Assembly (NCBI RefSeq): GCF_001280595.1
Contig: NZ_LITU01000078.1
Span: 36,682 to 100,681, forward strand
Direction of reading: 5' to 3'
DNA: 64,000 bases
From: Paenibacillus xylanivorans
GTDB lineage: Bacteria; Bacillota; Bacilli; Paenibacillales; Paenibacillaceae
Part shown: positions 18,524-27,486 of the stretch, piece after piece
How positions within the stretch are numbered: position 1 is the stretch's first letter
Layout of the letters: each line of letters opens with the position of its first letter
Position numbers and translations under genes: made by a program
Notes under the pieces: generated by a model
Told to the model about the DNA's origin: nothing
What the model saw: the letters and a program-made list of their open reading frames with translations, nothing else
The model's database searches: none

Positions 18524-19432
18524 TTAGTCCTGGTAGTACAGGCGGAACAGAATATCCTGATCATAGTTGCCAAATCCTTGACCATACAGCGTTAGCCCGC
18601 CCACATGCTGCGCATTTTCCTCCACGGAGAGGCGCAATGTCCATTGGTTGCGTTCCACGGGAATATCCGCAAGCGTAACTTCGGACATATGCTGTCCATC
18701 AATAAATGTGCCCTCATGGGTGATCCGTAGCACCTTGAGCATGCCGTACTGATTGACACTATCGCTCCACCATTCCGGGGTGAACATTCCGCGTCCATTT
18801 CCCGAATCTCCAGGGCTTGTCCATTCACCGAGTCGAATTCCGTTGAGCATGAATGTAATATCCGAAGGCCAGTTTGGATTGACCGAAGGGGCCTCTGAAC
18901 CTATCTCAAGTGACAATTCAATGGCACTGATCTGTTGGCCTGACAAGATATAGTTTGGAATTTTGTATTCCACGAATCCGCGTCCAAACCAGAGAATATG
19001 GGCGTGCATCCGCTCGGGATCTAGAAAATAGCGTGGGTCATCATATTGTCCAATGACCTGATTGGAAGTAGCCAGACCACATGTCGGATACACATCAAAA
19101 TGGGTATAATGTCCGACAGGGATTGCTACTTCATGAAGCTTGCGGGAAGCTCCAGTTTCTTGTGGCATGGAGATGCCAATCCAGTCGACAGCCAGGCTGT
19201 TCATTTTGTGCGTACCACCATCCTTGCGAATCATTTTGGACTGAATAATGCCCACATCCTGAAGCTTGCGAACATGCATCGTTACGATTGCACTGCTCAG
19301 GCCGAGTGATGCGGCGATGTCCTTCACGTTCATTGGGGTCTCTGCGACAAGCCTGATAATCTGCAGACGGACTTCACTCGCGAGTGCCTCATATAGGGGC
19401 AGCCATTCTGCATCGGTATTTGCTCTAATCAC
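18524..19432 (-). CDS. ArsR-type regulator with C-terminal sensor-like domain (paralogue A)
   Basis: 302 residues from a GTG at 19432 (GGAGG 7 nt upstream). Residues about 10-75 form an ArsR-like winged helix-turn-helix (ALASEVRLQIIRLVAE, then IVTMHVRKLQDVGI). Residues about 95-302 form a beta-rich domain with HYTHFDVYPTCGLATSNQVI and GEWTSPGDSGNGRG. No metal-binding Cys pair typical of metal-sensing ArsR proteins is seen in the helix-turn-helix. The whole protein is a paralogue of the regulator at 44359-45276. It is divergent from the GH51 arabinofuranosidase gene, 178 bp apart, so it probably controls that gene in response to an arabinose-related ligand (inference). Confidence 0.8.
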   Translation of the reverse strand: MIRANTDAEWLPLYEALASEVRLQIIRLVAETPMNVKDIAASLGLSSAIVTMHVRKLQDVGIIQSKMIRKDGGTHKMNSLAVDWIGISMPQETGASRKLHEVAIPVGHYTHFDVYPTCGLATSNQVIGQYDDPRYFLDPERMHAHILWFGRGFVEYKIPNYILSGQQISAIELSLEIGSEAPSVNPNWPSDITFMLNGIRLGEWTSPGDSGNGRGMFTPEWWSDSVNQYGMLKVLRITHEGTFIDGQHMSEVTLADIPVERNQWTLRLSVEENAQHVGGLTLYGQGFGNYDQDILFRLYYQD

Positions 19433-19521
19433 ATCTGTTCCTCCATTTTGATTTATAGAATTAAGTTAAACATAAATCCAGTCAAAAGAATAACATTTTG
19501 CAAAATTCATGTTGAAATTGG

Positions 19522-19530
19522 TGCTATAAT
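19522..19530 (+). promoter_or_regulatory. Extended -10 promoter element for the GH51 gene
   Basis: TGCTATAAT fits an extended -10 box 80 bp before the GH51 start. No good -35 is seen. An imperfect inverted repeat, TTCATGTTGAA (19507-19517), lies just upstream and could be an operator. Confidence 0.4.
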
Positions 19531-19610
19531 CGATTTTAATATAAATATGAACGTTGATCCATAGATTATCAATTAATTTCTATATTAATCTTAGGGAGCT
19601 GAACTTCACG

Positions 19611-21116
19611 ATGGAAAAAGCAAAAATGACGGTAGACAAGGATTTCACAATTGGCGTAGTTGATAAACGTTTATACGGTTCATTTATTGAACATCTGGGA
19701 CGTGCCGTATACGGTGGAATATATGAGCCGGGTCATCCTACAGCGACTGAAGCGGGTTTCCGTGGGGATGTGTTGGAGATGGTGAAGGAGCTGCAGGTTC
19801 CGATTGTGCGGTATCCTGGCGGCAACTTTGTATCCGGTTACAATTGGGAGGATTCAGTTGGGCCTGTGTCAGAGCGCAAACGCAGACTTGAATTGGCCTG
19901 GAGAACAATCGAGACCAATGAATTCGGGTTTAATGAATTTGTGGATTGGTCCAAACAGGCGAATTCGGAAGTGATGATGGCCGTCAATTTGGGAACACGG
20001 GGAGTAGACGCAGCCCGTAACATCGTGGAGTACAGCAATCATCCTGAAGGTTCCTATTATAGTGATTTGCGTATTAAACATGGATACAAAGAGCCTCATG
20101 CCATCAAAACCTGGTGTCTGGGCAACGAAATGGACGGTCCGTGGCAGATTGGTCACAAAACAGCAGAAGAATATGGACGGATTGCACTTGAAGCGGCAAA
20201 AGTGATGAAGTGGACAGATCCAACGATTGAGCTGGTCGCTTGCGGAAGTTCATCCCTGGGCATGCCATCCTTCCCGGAATGGGAAGCAACGGTCCTGGAT
20301 CACACGTATGATCATGTTGAATATCTGTCGCTTCACCAGTATTACGGCAATGCTGAACAGGATACGCCCACATTCCTTGCGCGTTCCCTTGAGATGGATC
20401 GTTTTATTGAGACGGTAAAAGCGACCTGTGATTATATCAAAGCGAAGAAGCGCAGCAAGAAGACGATGTTCCTGTCCTTTGATGAATGGAACGTCTGGTA
20501 CCACTCCAATGAAAGTGACAAGAAGCTGGACCCATGGCAGATTGCTCCGCCACAGTTGGAGGACGTATACAACCATGAGGATGCACTGCTTGTAGGCTGT
20601 ATGCTGATCAGCATGCTGAAACATGCGGACCGTGTCAAAATGGCTTGTTTGGCACAGCTCGTCAACGTTATCGCTCCAATCATGACCGATAATGGAGGTG
20701 CGGCATGGAGACAGACGATCTTCTATCCGTTCATGCACGCTTCTGTGTTCGGACGTGGAACAGCACTTGTACCGTTGATCCAGTCACCGAAATATGACAC
20801 CAAACAAATTACGGATGTTCCTTATCTGGAAGGTATTGCGGTGCATAACGAGGAGCAGGGTGAAGTGACTGTGTTCGCCGTAAACCGTCATCTGGAAGAA
20901 TCTCTTCCGCTTGAAGTAGATCTGCGCAGCTTTGGGAAGTGCCAGTTGATTGAGCATATTGTGCTGGAAAGTGATGATCTGAAAGCAGCCAATACCGCTG
21001 CGCAGCCGAATCGCGTCGCTCCTCATAATCGTGGTGGTGCAGAGTTATCGGATACACTGATCACGGCAAGCCTGGCAAAAGCTTCGTGGAACGTAATCCG
21101 ATTGAAAGTTCAGTAA
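19611..21116 (+). CDS. GH51 alpha-L-arabinofuranosidase, intracellular
   Basis: 501 residues from the ATG at 19611 (AGGGAG 12 nt upstream), the normal length for GH51. There is no signal peptide, so the enzyme is cytoplasmic. The acid/base Glu is E173 in CLGNEMDGPW and the nucleophile E292 in FDEWNVWY. Other family segments are YGSFIEHLGRAVYGGIYEPG and VPIVRYPGGNFVSGYNWED. It releases terminal L-arabinofuranose from arabino-oligosaccharides brought in by a transporter such as the one at 46-50 kb. The neighbouring divergent regulator probably controls it. Confidence 0.95.
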   Translation: MEKAKMTVDKDFTIGVVDKRLYGSFIEHLGRAVYGGIYEPGHPTATEAGFRGDVLEMVKELQVPIVRYPGGNFVSGYNWEDSVGPVSERKRRLELAWRTIETNEFGFNEFVDWSKQANSEVMMAVNLGTRGVDAARNIVEYSNHPEGSYYSDLRIKHGYKEPHAIKTWCLGNEMDGPWQIGHKTAEEYGRIALEAAKVMKWTDPTIELVACGSSSLGMPSFPEWEATVLDHTYDHVEYLSLHQYYGNAEQDTPTFLARSLEMDRFIETVKATCDYIKAKKRSKKTMFLSFDEWNVWYHSNESDKKLDPWQIAPPQLEDVYNHEDALLVGCMLISMLKHADRVKMACLAQLVNVIAPIMTDNGGAAWRQTIFYPFMHASVFGRGTALVPLIQSPKYDTKQITDVPYLEGIAVHNEEQGEVTVFAVNRHLEESLPLEVDLRSFGKCQLIEHIVLESDDLKAANTAAQPNRVAPHNRGGAELSDTLITASLAKASWNVIRLKVQ

Positions 21117-21217
21117 TAGATCAGAAGTATCATGCGGGTTGCACCGGGAATAAAGGAGACATAGAACACAGGGCACTCCGATGGCAGAACAACGCCGTAT
21201 TTATGGATCTCAATAAG

Positions 21218-21261
21218 AAAAAAGGGCTGGATGCGAGTTTATACGCATTCAGCCCTTTTTC
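21218..21261 (+). terminator. Terminator of the GH51 gene
   Basis: AAAAAAGGGCTGgaTGCG pairs with GCAttCAGCCCTTTTT. The stem is about 12 bp, and T residues follow. Confidence 0.85.
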
Positions 21262-21349
21262 GTGGTATTTAGTATTCAGCCTTTGCATGAAGCAAAGTGC
21301 GCATTCAACCCATTTTGAGTGCCACAAGAGGGTTCCTTATGTGCTTCGG

Positions 21350-21548
21350 TTTTTAACGAATCGTATACGCCTTATGTTGCAGATTAGTGTGGCGCAGCAA
21401 ATCTAACGAATCCAGGACTCGCTATTCCGATAAAAACCTGCGACTGCAAAGAGGGTGTAAAAGGAGAAATAGGACGTCTACAAATCGTTAGAATGGTCAA
21501 CATGAGCTAGTTCGCCATATAGAGCGTCCCAGATTCGTTAGACGTTTG
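21350..21548. repeat. Intergenic TAACGAAT element, copy 1
   Basis: The octamer TAACGAAT occurs twice in direct orientation (about 21354 and 21405), and its complement (AT(T)CGTTAGA) twice further on (about 21487 and 21534). CGCTATT at about 21420 faces AAATAG and TAGAGCG further right. The layout suggests a non-coding repeat with terminal and internal inverted motifs. A related arrangement is at 53900-54110. It has no open frame of note. Confidence 0.5.
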
Positions 21549-21567
21549 GACAAACAGTAAATGAATT

Positions 21568-22341
21568 TTACTTCAACCCGGCCCCTGGTCCAAACTCAAA
21601 GCTCTCGCCATCGCGTGGAATGAGTACCTGCCCGTCCAACTGCTCGGATGCTAGATAACTGGCGAGGTCCACGCTGGACATCATGCAATGATTAATGGCA
21701 TCCATATGCACAGCGATAACATGCGCATCCGGTGCATGGCGTTTCACGGCAGCTACGTCAGGCCCGTCCATCGTGATTGGATCTCCTTGCAGGAAGCGGG
21801 CCCCGCCAGCATTCACCACAATAACTTCAGGCTGATATTGACGAATGGCTTCGGCTGGCTCTTCACACCAGATGGTATCACCAGCGATATACAAGACAGG
21901 TTCTCCGTCCGCTTCCAATACAAATCCAGACACCTTGCCCATACGCTCGCCGATTTCCCCGGTTCCGTGTTGTCCCGGGGTGCGGGCAAAACGTACGGAG
22001 TGGTACTCGTGTTTGTCATCCACGGCGGTAACGTTGGTAAATCCGGCTCCTGTGAACACGGCCTCATCTCCTGGCTGGCATAACAGAGGTATATCTTTGC
22101 GGAGCTGTTTGGCTGCTGCTTCATCCCAATGATCGGGGTGGGTATGCGTAACGATCAGCAGATCCGGGTCCATATAATCCGTTTCCGTCTCGGGTAATGA
22201 GACTCTAGGATTGCGTAAATCATTGGGCGTGTTCGGAAAAGCAGGCATCACTTCTTTATCCATCAACATGGGATCAACCAGTATATTCAGACCCCCATAT
22301 TCCAACCATAATGTAGCATTACGAATCAATTGAATTTTCAT
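21568..22341 (-). CDS. Metallo-beta-lactamase-fold hydrolase (UlaG-like)
   Basis: 257 residues with AAGGAG 10 nt before the ATG. The MBL metal-binding motif is VTHTHPDHWDE (about residue 65-75), with a later His in RTPGQHGTG, an Asp in YIAGDTIW and a His in VIAVHMDAINH. The N-terminus MKIQLIRNATLWLEYGGLNI and the early strand ILVDPML fit the UlaG/ metal-dependent hydrolase branch. Substrate not evident. It is divergent from an Lrp/AsnC-type regulator, 127 bp apart, which may control it. Confidence 0.85.
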   Translation of the reverse strand: MKIQLIRNATLWLEYGGLNILVDPMLMDKEVMPAFPNTPNDLRNPRVSLPETETDYMDPDLLIVTHTHPDHWDEAAAKQLRKDIPLLCQPGDEAVFTGAGFTNVTAVDDKHEYHSVRFARTPGQHGTGEIGERMGKVSGFVLEADGEPVLYIAGDTIWCEEPAEAIRQYQPEVIVVNAGGARFLQGDPITMDGPDVAAVKRHAPDAHVIAVHMDAINHCMMSSVDLASYLASEQLDGQVLIPRDGESFEFGPGAGLK

Positions 22342-22468
22342 TGAACCTGCACTCCTTCGGGAATTAATGTTATTATCCTATATGTTATACAACCCGTTTA
22401 TCGGCGTAAATAACACACTGAAAGAAAACAGACCACTTTAATTTCAAGTTGAAAGGATTGCAAAATAG

Positions 22469-22900
22469 ATGAATGAGACGATCGATGATACAGATATACG
22501 TATACTGAAATGCCTGATTCGGGACTCCAAACGCCCCCACAAAGAGATCGGCGAAGAGGTACATCTGACTGGACAGGCTGTAGGTGCGAGAGTGCGCAAG
22601 TTGCATGATCTGGGCGTTATTGAAGGGTATACGGTAAAATGGAACCCGGAACGCCTCGGCTTGGGCCTCCAGGCATTTGTAACAATCTTTCTGAATTCCG
22701 GCGACAGACATGCCGCCTTCCGTGAATTTATGGCTACACGTGAAGACATCGTGGAGGTTCACCGTGTCAGCGGAGAGGGCTGCTACCTGATGCGAGTACG
22801 CACAGAAACAATGGAGCAGCTTGGCAGCTTGCTCGAAGCCATTTTGCCGTATGGGAATTACAGAATGAACCTGTCAGTCGGTATCGAAAAGTCGGAATGA
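22469..22900 (+). CDS. Lrp/AsnC family transcriptional regulator
   Basis: 143 residues. An N-terminal helix-turn-helix (about 5-60, IDDTDIRILKCLIRDSKRPH, then TGQAVGARVRKLHDLGVIEGY) is followed by an alpha-beta ligand-binding (RAM) domain, with VHRVSGEGCYLMRVRTETME. Members form octamers or dimers and sense amino acids. AAAGGA lies 11 nt before the ATG. The divergent MBL hydrolase gene is the obvious candidate target. Confidence 0.9.
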   Translation: MNETIDDTDIRILKCLIRDSKRPHKEIGEEVHLTGQAVGARVRKLHDLGVIEGYTVKWNPERLGLGLQAFVTIFLNSGDRHAAFREFMATREDIVEVHRVSGEGCYLMRVRTETMEQLGSLLEAILPYGNYRMNLSVGIEKSE

Positions 22901-22912
22901 ATAGGGCCGTGT

Positions 22913-23428
22913 TCAGATGTCCTGCTGCTGTTTCTCGCGCAGTGTCTCCTGCAGAAGGACTATTGCTCGACTGAGCTCTTTTTTTGTAAGCAAATGATCG
23001 GTCTGGATGTGACGCCGGGTGCCGTCTTTCAAATACAGGGCAATCATGGGCGAAGCAGACAGTATCCATTTGCTGATGGCGGGAGAGCCAAGCTCGATTT
23101 TACGAATCTCATTCCAGGGAATGGTTCGTTTAAGGGTATGAAGTCCTTCGTCATTCCAGGATAATAACACGGTAGAACTTGCGATTACACGGGACAGAAA
23201 CATAAAAAATAAAGGCCCGATAAACCACATGCCAAGAATGGCTGCGATGGAATAATACAATGTCTCCAGTTGTCCAGCGCGCTCGTCATAGATGATCCAT
23301 AACAGGGTCACACATAACAGCAAGAATAGAAAACACAGCGCTCCTTTCCATATAGCCGTGAAACGGCGGTAACCAATCTGCGGATGCTCAAGCTCTGACT
23401 CTGATGATTTATATAATTCAGGTTTCAT
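22913..23428 (-). CDS. Membrane protein with PH-like domain
   Basis: 171 residues with an ideal AAGGAGGTG before the ATG. Two membrane helices (about 28-48 and 60-83) are followed by a soluble beta-rich part with LSWNDEGLHTLKRTIPWNEI and IALYLKDGTRRHIQTDHLL. This is the pattern of bacterial PH-like (STM3941/YcxB-like) membrane proteins of unknown role. The C-terminus is helical and charged (AIVLLQETLREKQQQ). It is monocistronic and convergent with the Lrp gene 12 bp away. Confidence 0.65.
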   Translation of the reverse strand: MKPELYKSSESELEHPQIGYRRFTAIWKGALCFLFLLLCVTLLWIIYDERAGQLETLYYSIAAILGMWFIGPLFFMFLSRVIASSTVLLSWNDEGLHTLKRTIPWNEIRKIELGSPAISKWILSASPMIALYLKDGTRRHIQTDHLLTKKELSRAIVLLQETLREKQQQDI

Positions 23429-23467
23429 TAATACACCTCCTTATCATCATTTCCCAGAAAATATATC

Positions 23468-23502
23468 AAACATGCCGCCTGCATCGCAGAGCGGCATGTT
23501 TA
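23468..23502 (-). terminator. Terminator of the ABC exporter operon
   Basis: AAACATGCCGC pairs with GCGGCATGTTT, 11 bp, 30 bp after the stop codon of the second ABC gene. The U-tract on the minus strand is weak. Confidence 0.7.
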
Positions 23503-23533
23503 ACGTTTATTTAACCCCTCTTGGTTCGATGGA

Positions 23534-25393
23534 CTATCCAGAGATAGCAGAATCGTTACCGGCTTCACGCGCATGGGTATAGAGATCAGCATATACCCCT
23601 TCAGCAGCGATCAGCTTCTGATGAGAGCCTTCCTCGACAATCTCACCATTCTCCATAACGAGAATCCGATCTGCATGCATGACCGTAGATAGACGATGCG
23701 CAATAACAATCGTTGTTCTTCCTTGAGAGACGGATTCCAGCGCCTGTTGTACCAATTGTTCGGTATGCGAATCCAGATTCGCGGTTGCTTCATCCAGGAT
23801 AAGCACTCTGGGTTGAAAGACCACGATTCGGGCAAACGATATCAGTTGACGTTCTCCGGCGGACAGACCGCTCCCGCGTTCGGAAAGACGTGTATCATAC
23901 CCTTGCGGTAAACGTGAAATCATCGCATGTGCTCCGACGAATCGGCAGGCCTGAATAGCCTGCTCCCTTGTAATATCCTCGCGGAACATTCGTACATTGT
24001 CAATGATGGAGCCCGAGAAGAGGAATGGTTCCTGCTGGATCAGACCAACGATCCGATGAAGATTGGCCTGCGGGAAATGACGAATGTCTATTCCATCAAT
24101 TTCAATGCTGCCTTGATTCACATCATAGAAGCGATTGAGCAGGGAGATCAGTGTACTTTTGCCAGCTCCTGTAGTTCCTACAATGCCCACCATTTCACCC
24201 GGATAGAGATGCAGATTCATATGCTGAATCAGGGGGCGGTCTGCCCGATAGCCGAACGATACATCATTAAAATCAATCTGCCCCATCACGTTCCGTGGTT
24301 CAAGTGTGGAGGCATTCCCTGGTTTGGGATCAGCGACCTCCGGACGGGTACTCAGAATGTTCCAGATTCGATCCATGGATACGGTTGTCGACTGGAATGT
24401 GTTCCACTGCATGGTGATCTGGTTAATCGGCTGGAAGAACTGACGGATGTAACTGATAAACGCATAGAGCACACCCACCTGTAGTGATTCACCCAGCACG
24501 GCACGTCCTCCAAGCCAAACCATCATGACGAGGGCGGCATTACCGAGAATATCAAACGTTCGGTTGAAAATGACATTGGAACGGGCCTGCGCGATATTGG
24601 CCTTTAGGTGAAGCGTGTTCTGCTCCTTGAATCTTTTCTTCTGTTCTTCTTCCTGATGGAAGGCCTGGATCAAAAACATGCCGGACAGGTTCTCTGCTGT
24701 GAACGCAATCAGACGGGAGAGACGAGTGCGGGCATTCTGATAAGCTCTGCGCAGTCGACTTCGGAACAATACGGCCACAATCGCAATCACAGGCAACACG
24801 ATGAGAGAGTACCCCGCCAAGACCGGATCGAGCTGGAACATAAAGACGATAATGAGCACCAGCATCATGCCATCCCGGATGAGACTAAGCAGCACCTGGG
24901 TGAAGAAACTGCTGATCGTCTCCGTATCACTGGATACATTCGTAACCAGACTGCCGATATGGAAGCGGTCAAAGAAAGACATCGACATTTTGGAGATATG
25001 CTTGAACAGGTCTTTCCGGATGCGAGAGACGATGTTCTGACCAACATGTTGCAGCAGATTGTTCTGTACATAGGTAAAAATAAAGCTGATTACAGCCAGC
25101 CCCAGAAAGATGGCTGCCAACTGGACAAGGAAGCCTACACTGGTCTGACCAATCGCCAGATGATCATCGATTGCGATCTTCACCAGATAAGGCTGAAGCA
25201 GATCTGCGGAAATACCGAGCAGTGAACAGAAAAAGATACCCGCAAAGGCCCATTTATGGGGTTGAGCGTAGGACATCATCGCTTTGAACGAAGTGCGCTT
25301 ACTCTGGTCTGCGCCTGCATCGGAACCGGACCCATGCCTTGACGGTGCTTGTGCTCCCGCATCTGAACGAACTTCAGCGTTACGGTCAGTCAT
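23534..25393 (-). CDS. ABC exporter half-transporter, canonical ATPase site
   Basis: 619 residues from the ATG at 25393 (GGAGG upstream). The first 35 residues are polar. Six membrane helices (about 45-340) are followed by an ATP-binding domain (about 375-610) with Walker A GTTGAGKST, signature LSAGERQ, Walker B RVLILDEATANLD and the switch His in VIAHRLST. The catalytic Glu after Walker B is present. The ATG overlaps the stop of the preceding ABC gene by 8 bp (ATGACTGA), so the two are translationally coupled. Together they form a heterodimeric exporter of the YheI/YheH or BmrC/BmrD kind, which move drugs or lipids. Confidence 0.93.
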   Translation of the reverse strand: MTDRNAEVRSDAGAQAPSRHGSGSDAGADQSKRTSFKAMMSYAQPHKWAFAGIFFCSLLGISADLLQPYLVKIAIDDHLAIGQTSVGFLVQLAAIFLGLAVISFIFTYVQNNLLQHVGQNIVSRIRKDLFKHISKMSMSFFDRFHIGSLVTNVSSDTETISSFFTQVLLSLIRDGMMLVLIIVFMFQLDPVLAGYSLIVLPVIAIVAVLFRSRLRRAYQNARTRLSRLIAFTAENLSGMFLIQAFHQEEEQKKRFKEQNTLHLKANIAQARSNVIFNRTFDILGNAALVMMVWLGGRAVLGESLQVGVLYAFISYIRQFFQPINQITMQWNTFQSTTVSMDRIWNILSTRPEVADPKPGNASTLEPRNVMGQIDFNDVSFGYRADRPLIQHMNLHLYPGEMVGIVGTTGAGKSTLISLLNRFYDVNQGSIEIDGIDIRHFPQANLHRIVGLIQQEPFLFSGSIIDNVRMFREDITREQAIQACRFVGAHAMISRLPQGYDTRLSERGSGLSAGERQLISFARIVVFQPRVLILDEATANLDSHTEQLVQQALESVSQGRTTIVIAHRLSTVMHADRILVMENGEIVEEGSHQKLIAAEGVYADLYTHAREAGNDSAISG

Positions 25394-27128
25394 GATGTAA
25401 TCCCTCCTCCTGCAAACGATAGGTTGCAGCATATAACCCTTTTGCGCCCATCAGCTCTGCGTGCGTTCCCTGTTCAACGATTCGACCTTCATCCAGAACG
25501 ATAATTTCGTCGGCATGACGGACCGCGCTGATCCGGTGGGAGATGATCAGCGTTGTTTTACCTTTGCCGATCTCACGCAGGCTGCGCAGAATGCCACTTT
25601 CGGTGACGGCATCTACAGCACTCATACTGTCATCCAGAATGAGCACCTGAGCTTTTTTGATCAAACCTCGTGCCAGACTGGTACGCTGACGCTGACCGCC
25701 AGACAACGTGAGCCCACGTTCGCCCAGCAGGGTATCGAACCGATCGGGGAACCGGATAATGTTTTCGTAAATCATCGCTTGTCGTGCACTGTGCTCTACT
25801 GTGTCCAGCGGAACCTCACGGTCGCTAAAAGCGATGTTGTCCCGAATGGTTGTACTGAACAGGAATCCATCCTGGGGAACATAGGCAATACGGGATCGCA
25901 GACTCTCCAGCGAAAGCTTTCGAATATCAGTGCCGTTAATGCGGATTGTACCTTCAGGTGGCTCATATGTACGCAGCAACAGTTTCACAAAGGTACTTTT
26001 ACCTGAACCTGTTTTGCCCACAATACCCACGGTTCGTCCTGCCTGGATGTTCAGACTGATGTTTTTGAGCGCAGGGGATGAACTGTTGGGATAGGAAAAG
26101 GACAGATTCTCAATCGTAATGTCGTTCACGGCTTTAAGACTTGTCGCAAGGGGAAGCTCGCGTACATCAGGTACTTCCGTCAACAGATCATTTACCCGCT
26201 CTAGTGATGCTCCAGAACGCTGCATGGTATTAATCACATTACCGATTTGTTGAAGCGGCCCCATGATGATCCGCAAATATAAAGTCAATGCAACAAAACT
26301 TCCGAGTGTAATGGAATTCTGCATCGTCAAAATTCCGCCGACAAGCAGGGAGACAACCAGTGAAATGGCACCCAGCAGCGGTAGCAGGGCTTGAAATAGA
26401 GAGGAAAGGCGAACGAGCCGCAGCTGCTTGCTTTTGATTGCATCTACTGTGATCCCAAATCGTTCACGAGCGCTGTCTTCAATGGCAAATGTTTTGGTTA
26501 CACGAATACCGCCCAGCTGCTCCTCTGCAGATTCCGTCATGGTTGCAAGTGCATCCTGCACATCACGAGAGCGCTTGCGAATTCGCGGACCGAAAAAAAC
26601 GACCAGAAAGGGAATGGCCAGCAGAGGCACGATACTGATCAGAATGAGTCTCATCGGGATTCCGCTGAGCAGCATCATCACGATGCAGGATAATAATAGA
26701 AATGTTGCATTGGTCATCATAGTGACGCCGTTGGAGATGGCTTCACGTACAGAGGTGACATCATTCATGACGTAACTGAGTAGTTTCCCATTTCCCTGTT
26801 TGGAGAAATAGTACTCGCTCAGCTCTGAAAATTTGCCAAAAATACGCTCACGTGTCATGAATTCGAAGCGTCGTCCAAGCTTCATGATCATGAATTGCCC
26901 GGTACCAAATAACAGATTATAAGCGATGGCTATAGCTAATAGCGAAAGACTGTACCGGATGACCGTATTCATCTGAAGTGTGTTTTGCATGAGCTGATCC
27001 GTGAAGCTGCCCAGTATTCGGGGCAAGGACGCCTGACCCACATTGGAGGCAATAATCAGTAGTACAGCGAACAGATATACCGGCCAGTTGGCAATGACAT
27101 AGCCTCGTAGTAATCCTTTCTTGGACAT
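25386..27128 (-). CDS. ABC exporter half-transporter, degenerate ATPase site
   Basis: 580 residues from the ATG at 27128 (AAGGAG 10 nt upstream). Six membrane helices are followed by an ATP-binding domain with Walker A GKTGSGKST, signature LSGGQRQ and Walker B VLILDDSMSAVD. The usual catalytic Glu after Walker B is Asp here, the asymmetry known from the non-catalytic site of heterodimeric exporters. It is the first gene of a two-gene operon with the canonical partner. The exported compound cannot be deduced. Confidence 0.93.
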   Translation of the reverse strand: MSKKGLLRGYVIANWPVYLFAVLLIIASNVGQASLPRILGSFTDQLMQNTLQMNTVIRYSLSLLAIAIAYNLLFGTGQFMIMKLGRRFEFMTRERIFGKFSELSEYYFSKQGNGKLLSYVMNDVTSVREAISNGVTMMTNATFLLLSCIVMMLLSGIPMRLILISIVPLLAIPFLVVFFGPRIRKRSRDVQDALATMTESAEEQLGGIRVTKTFAIEDSARERFGITVDAIKSKQLRLVRLSSLFQALLPLLGAISLVVSLLVGGILTMQNSITLGSFVALTLYLRIIMGPLQQIGNVINTMQRSGASLERVNDLLTEVPDVRELPLATSLKAVNDITIENLSFSYPNSSSPALKNISLNIQAGRTVGIVGKTGSGKSTFVKLLLRTYEPPEGTIRINGTDIRKLSLESLRSRIAYVPQDGFLFSTTIRDNIAFSDREVPLDTVEHSARQAMIYENIIRFPDRFDTLLGERGLTLSGGQRQRTSLARGLIKKAQVLILDDSMSAVDAVTESGILRSLREIGKGKTTLIISHRISAVRHADEIIVLDEGRIVEQGTHAELMGAKGLYAATYRLQEEGLHHD

Positions 27129-27486
27129 AAGATTTGTTCTCCTTTGTTCAGGGTGAAATTTGTTCGCAAGCGGAGTCAAGAAAAGGGCCGACACCTGATA
27201 ATAGCGCGTCGTGCCCTCTTACTTTATGCGATCCGGTTTGCTGTTTATCCGTCATTCGATAGAATTCTCTATTCTTATTTTTGCGCTAATCGGTAAGGAT
27301 GTCAACGAAGCAAGTAAGCATAAATGGAAGAAAGCAGGCCTGTACCCATAGGGAAAGGGATATATGTAGTATTTCCGTCATTTATTCACCAGATGCCGAT
27401 TTTACTGAAACATTTTCGGAGGGTCTCCCGTCTGTAGGGTTGAAGAGGTCAAAAATTGGATTTACTAAATATGGAGGTGCCAAGAA
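27129..27486. other. Divergent intergenic region
   Basis: About 360 bp between the ABC exporter (minus) and the SLH protein (plus). It must hold both promoters. I see no convincing -35/-10 pair, riboswitch or repeat in it. Confidence 0.5.

Noticed and set aside
24608..25225. 205-codon frame antisense to the ABC exporter
   Set aside because: Shadow of the ABC transporter coding sequence; no ribosome binding site and low-complexity product.
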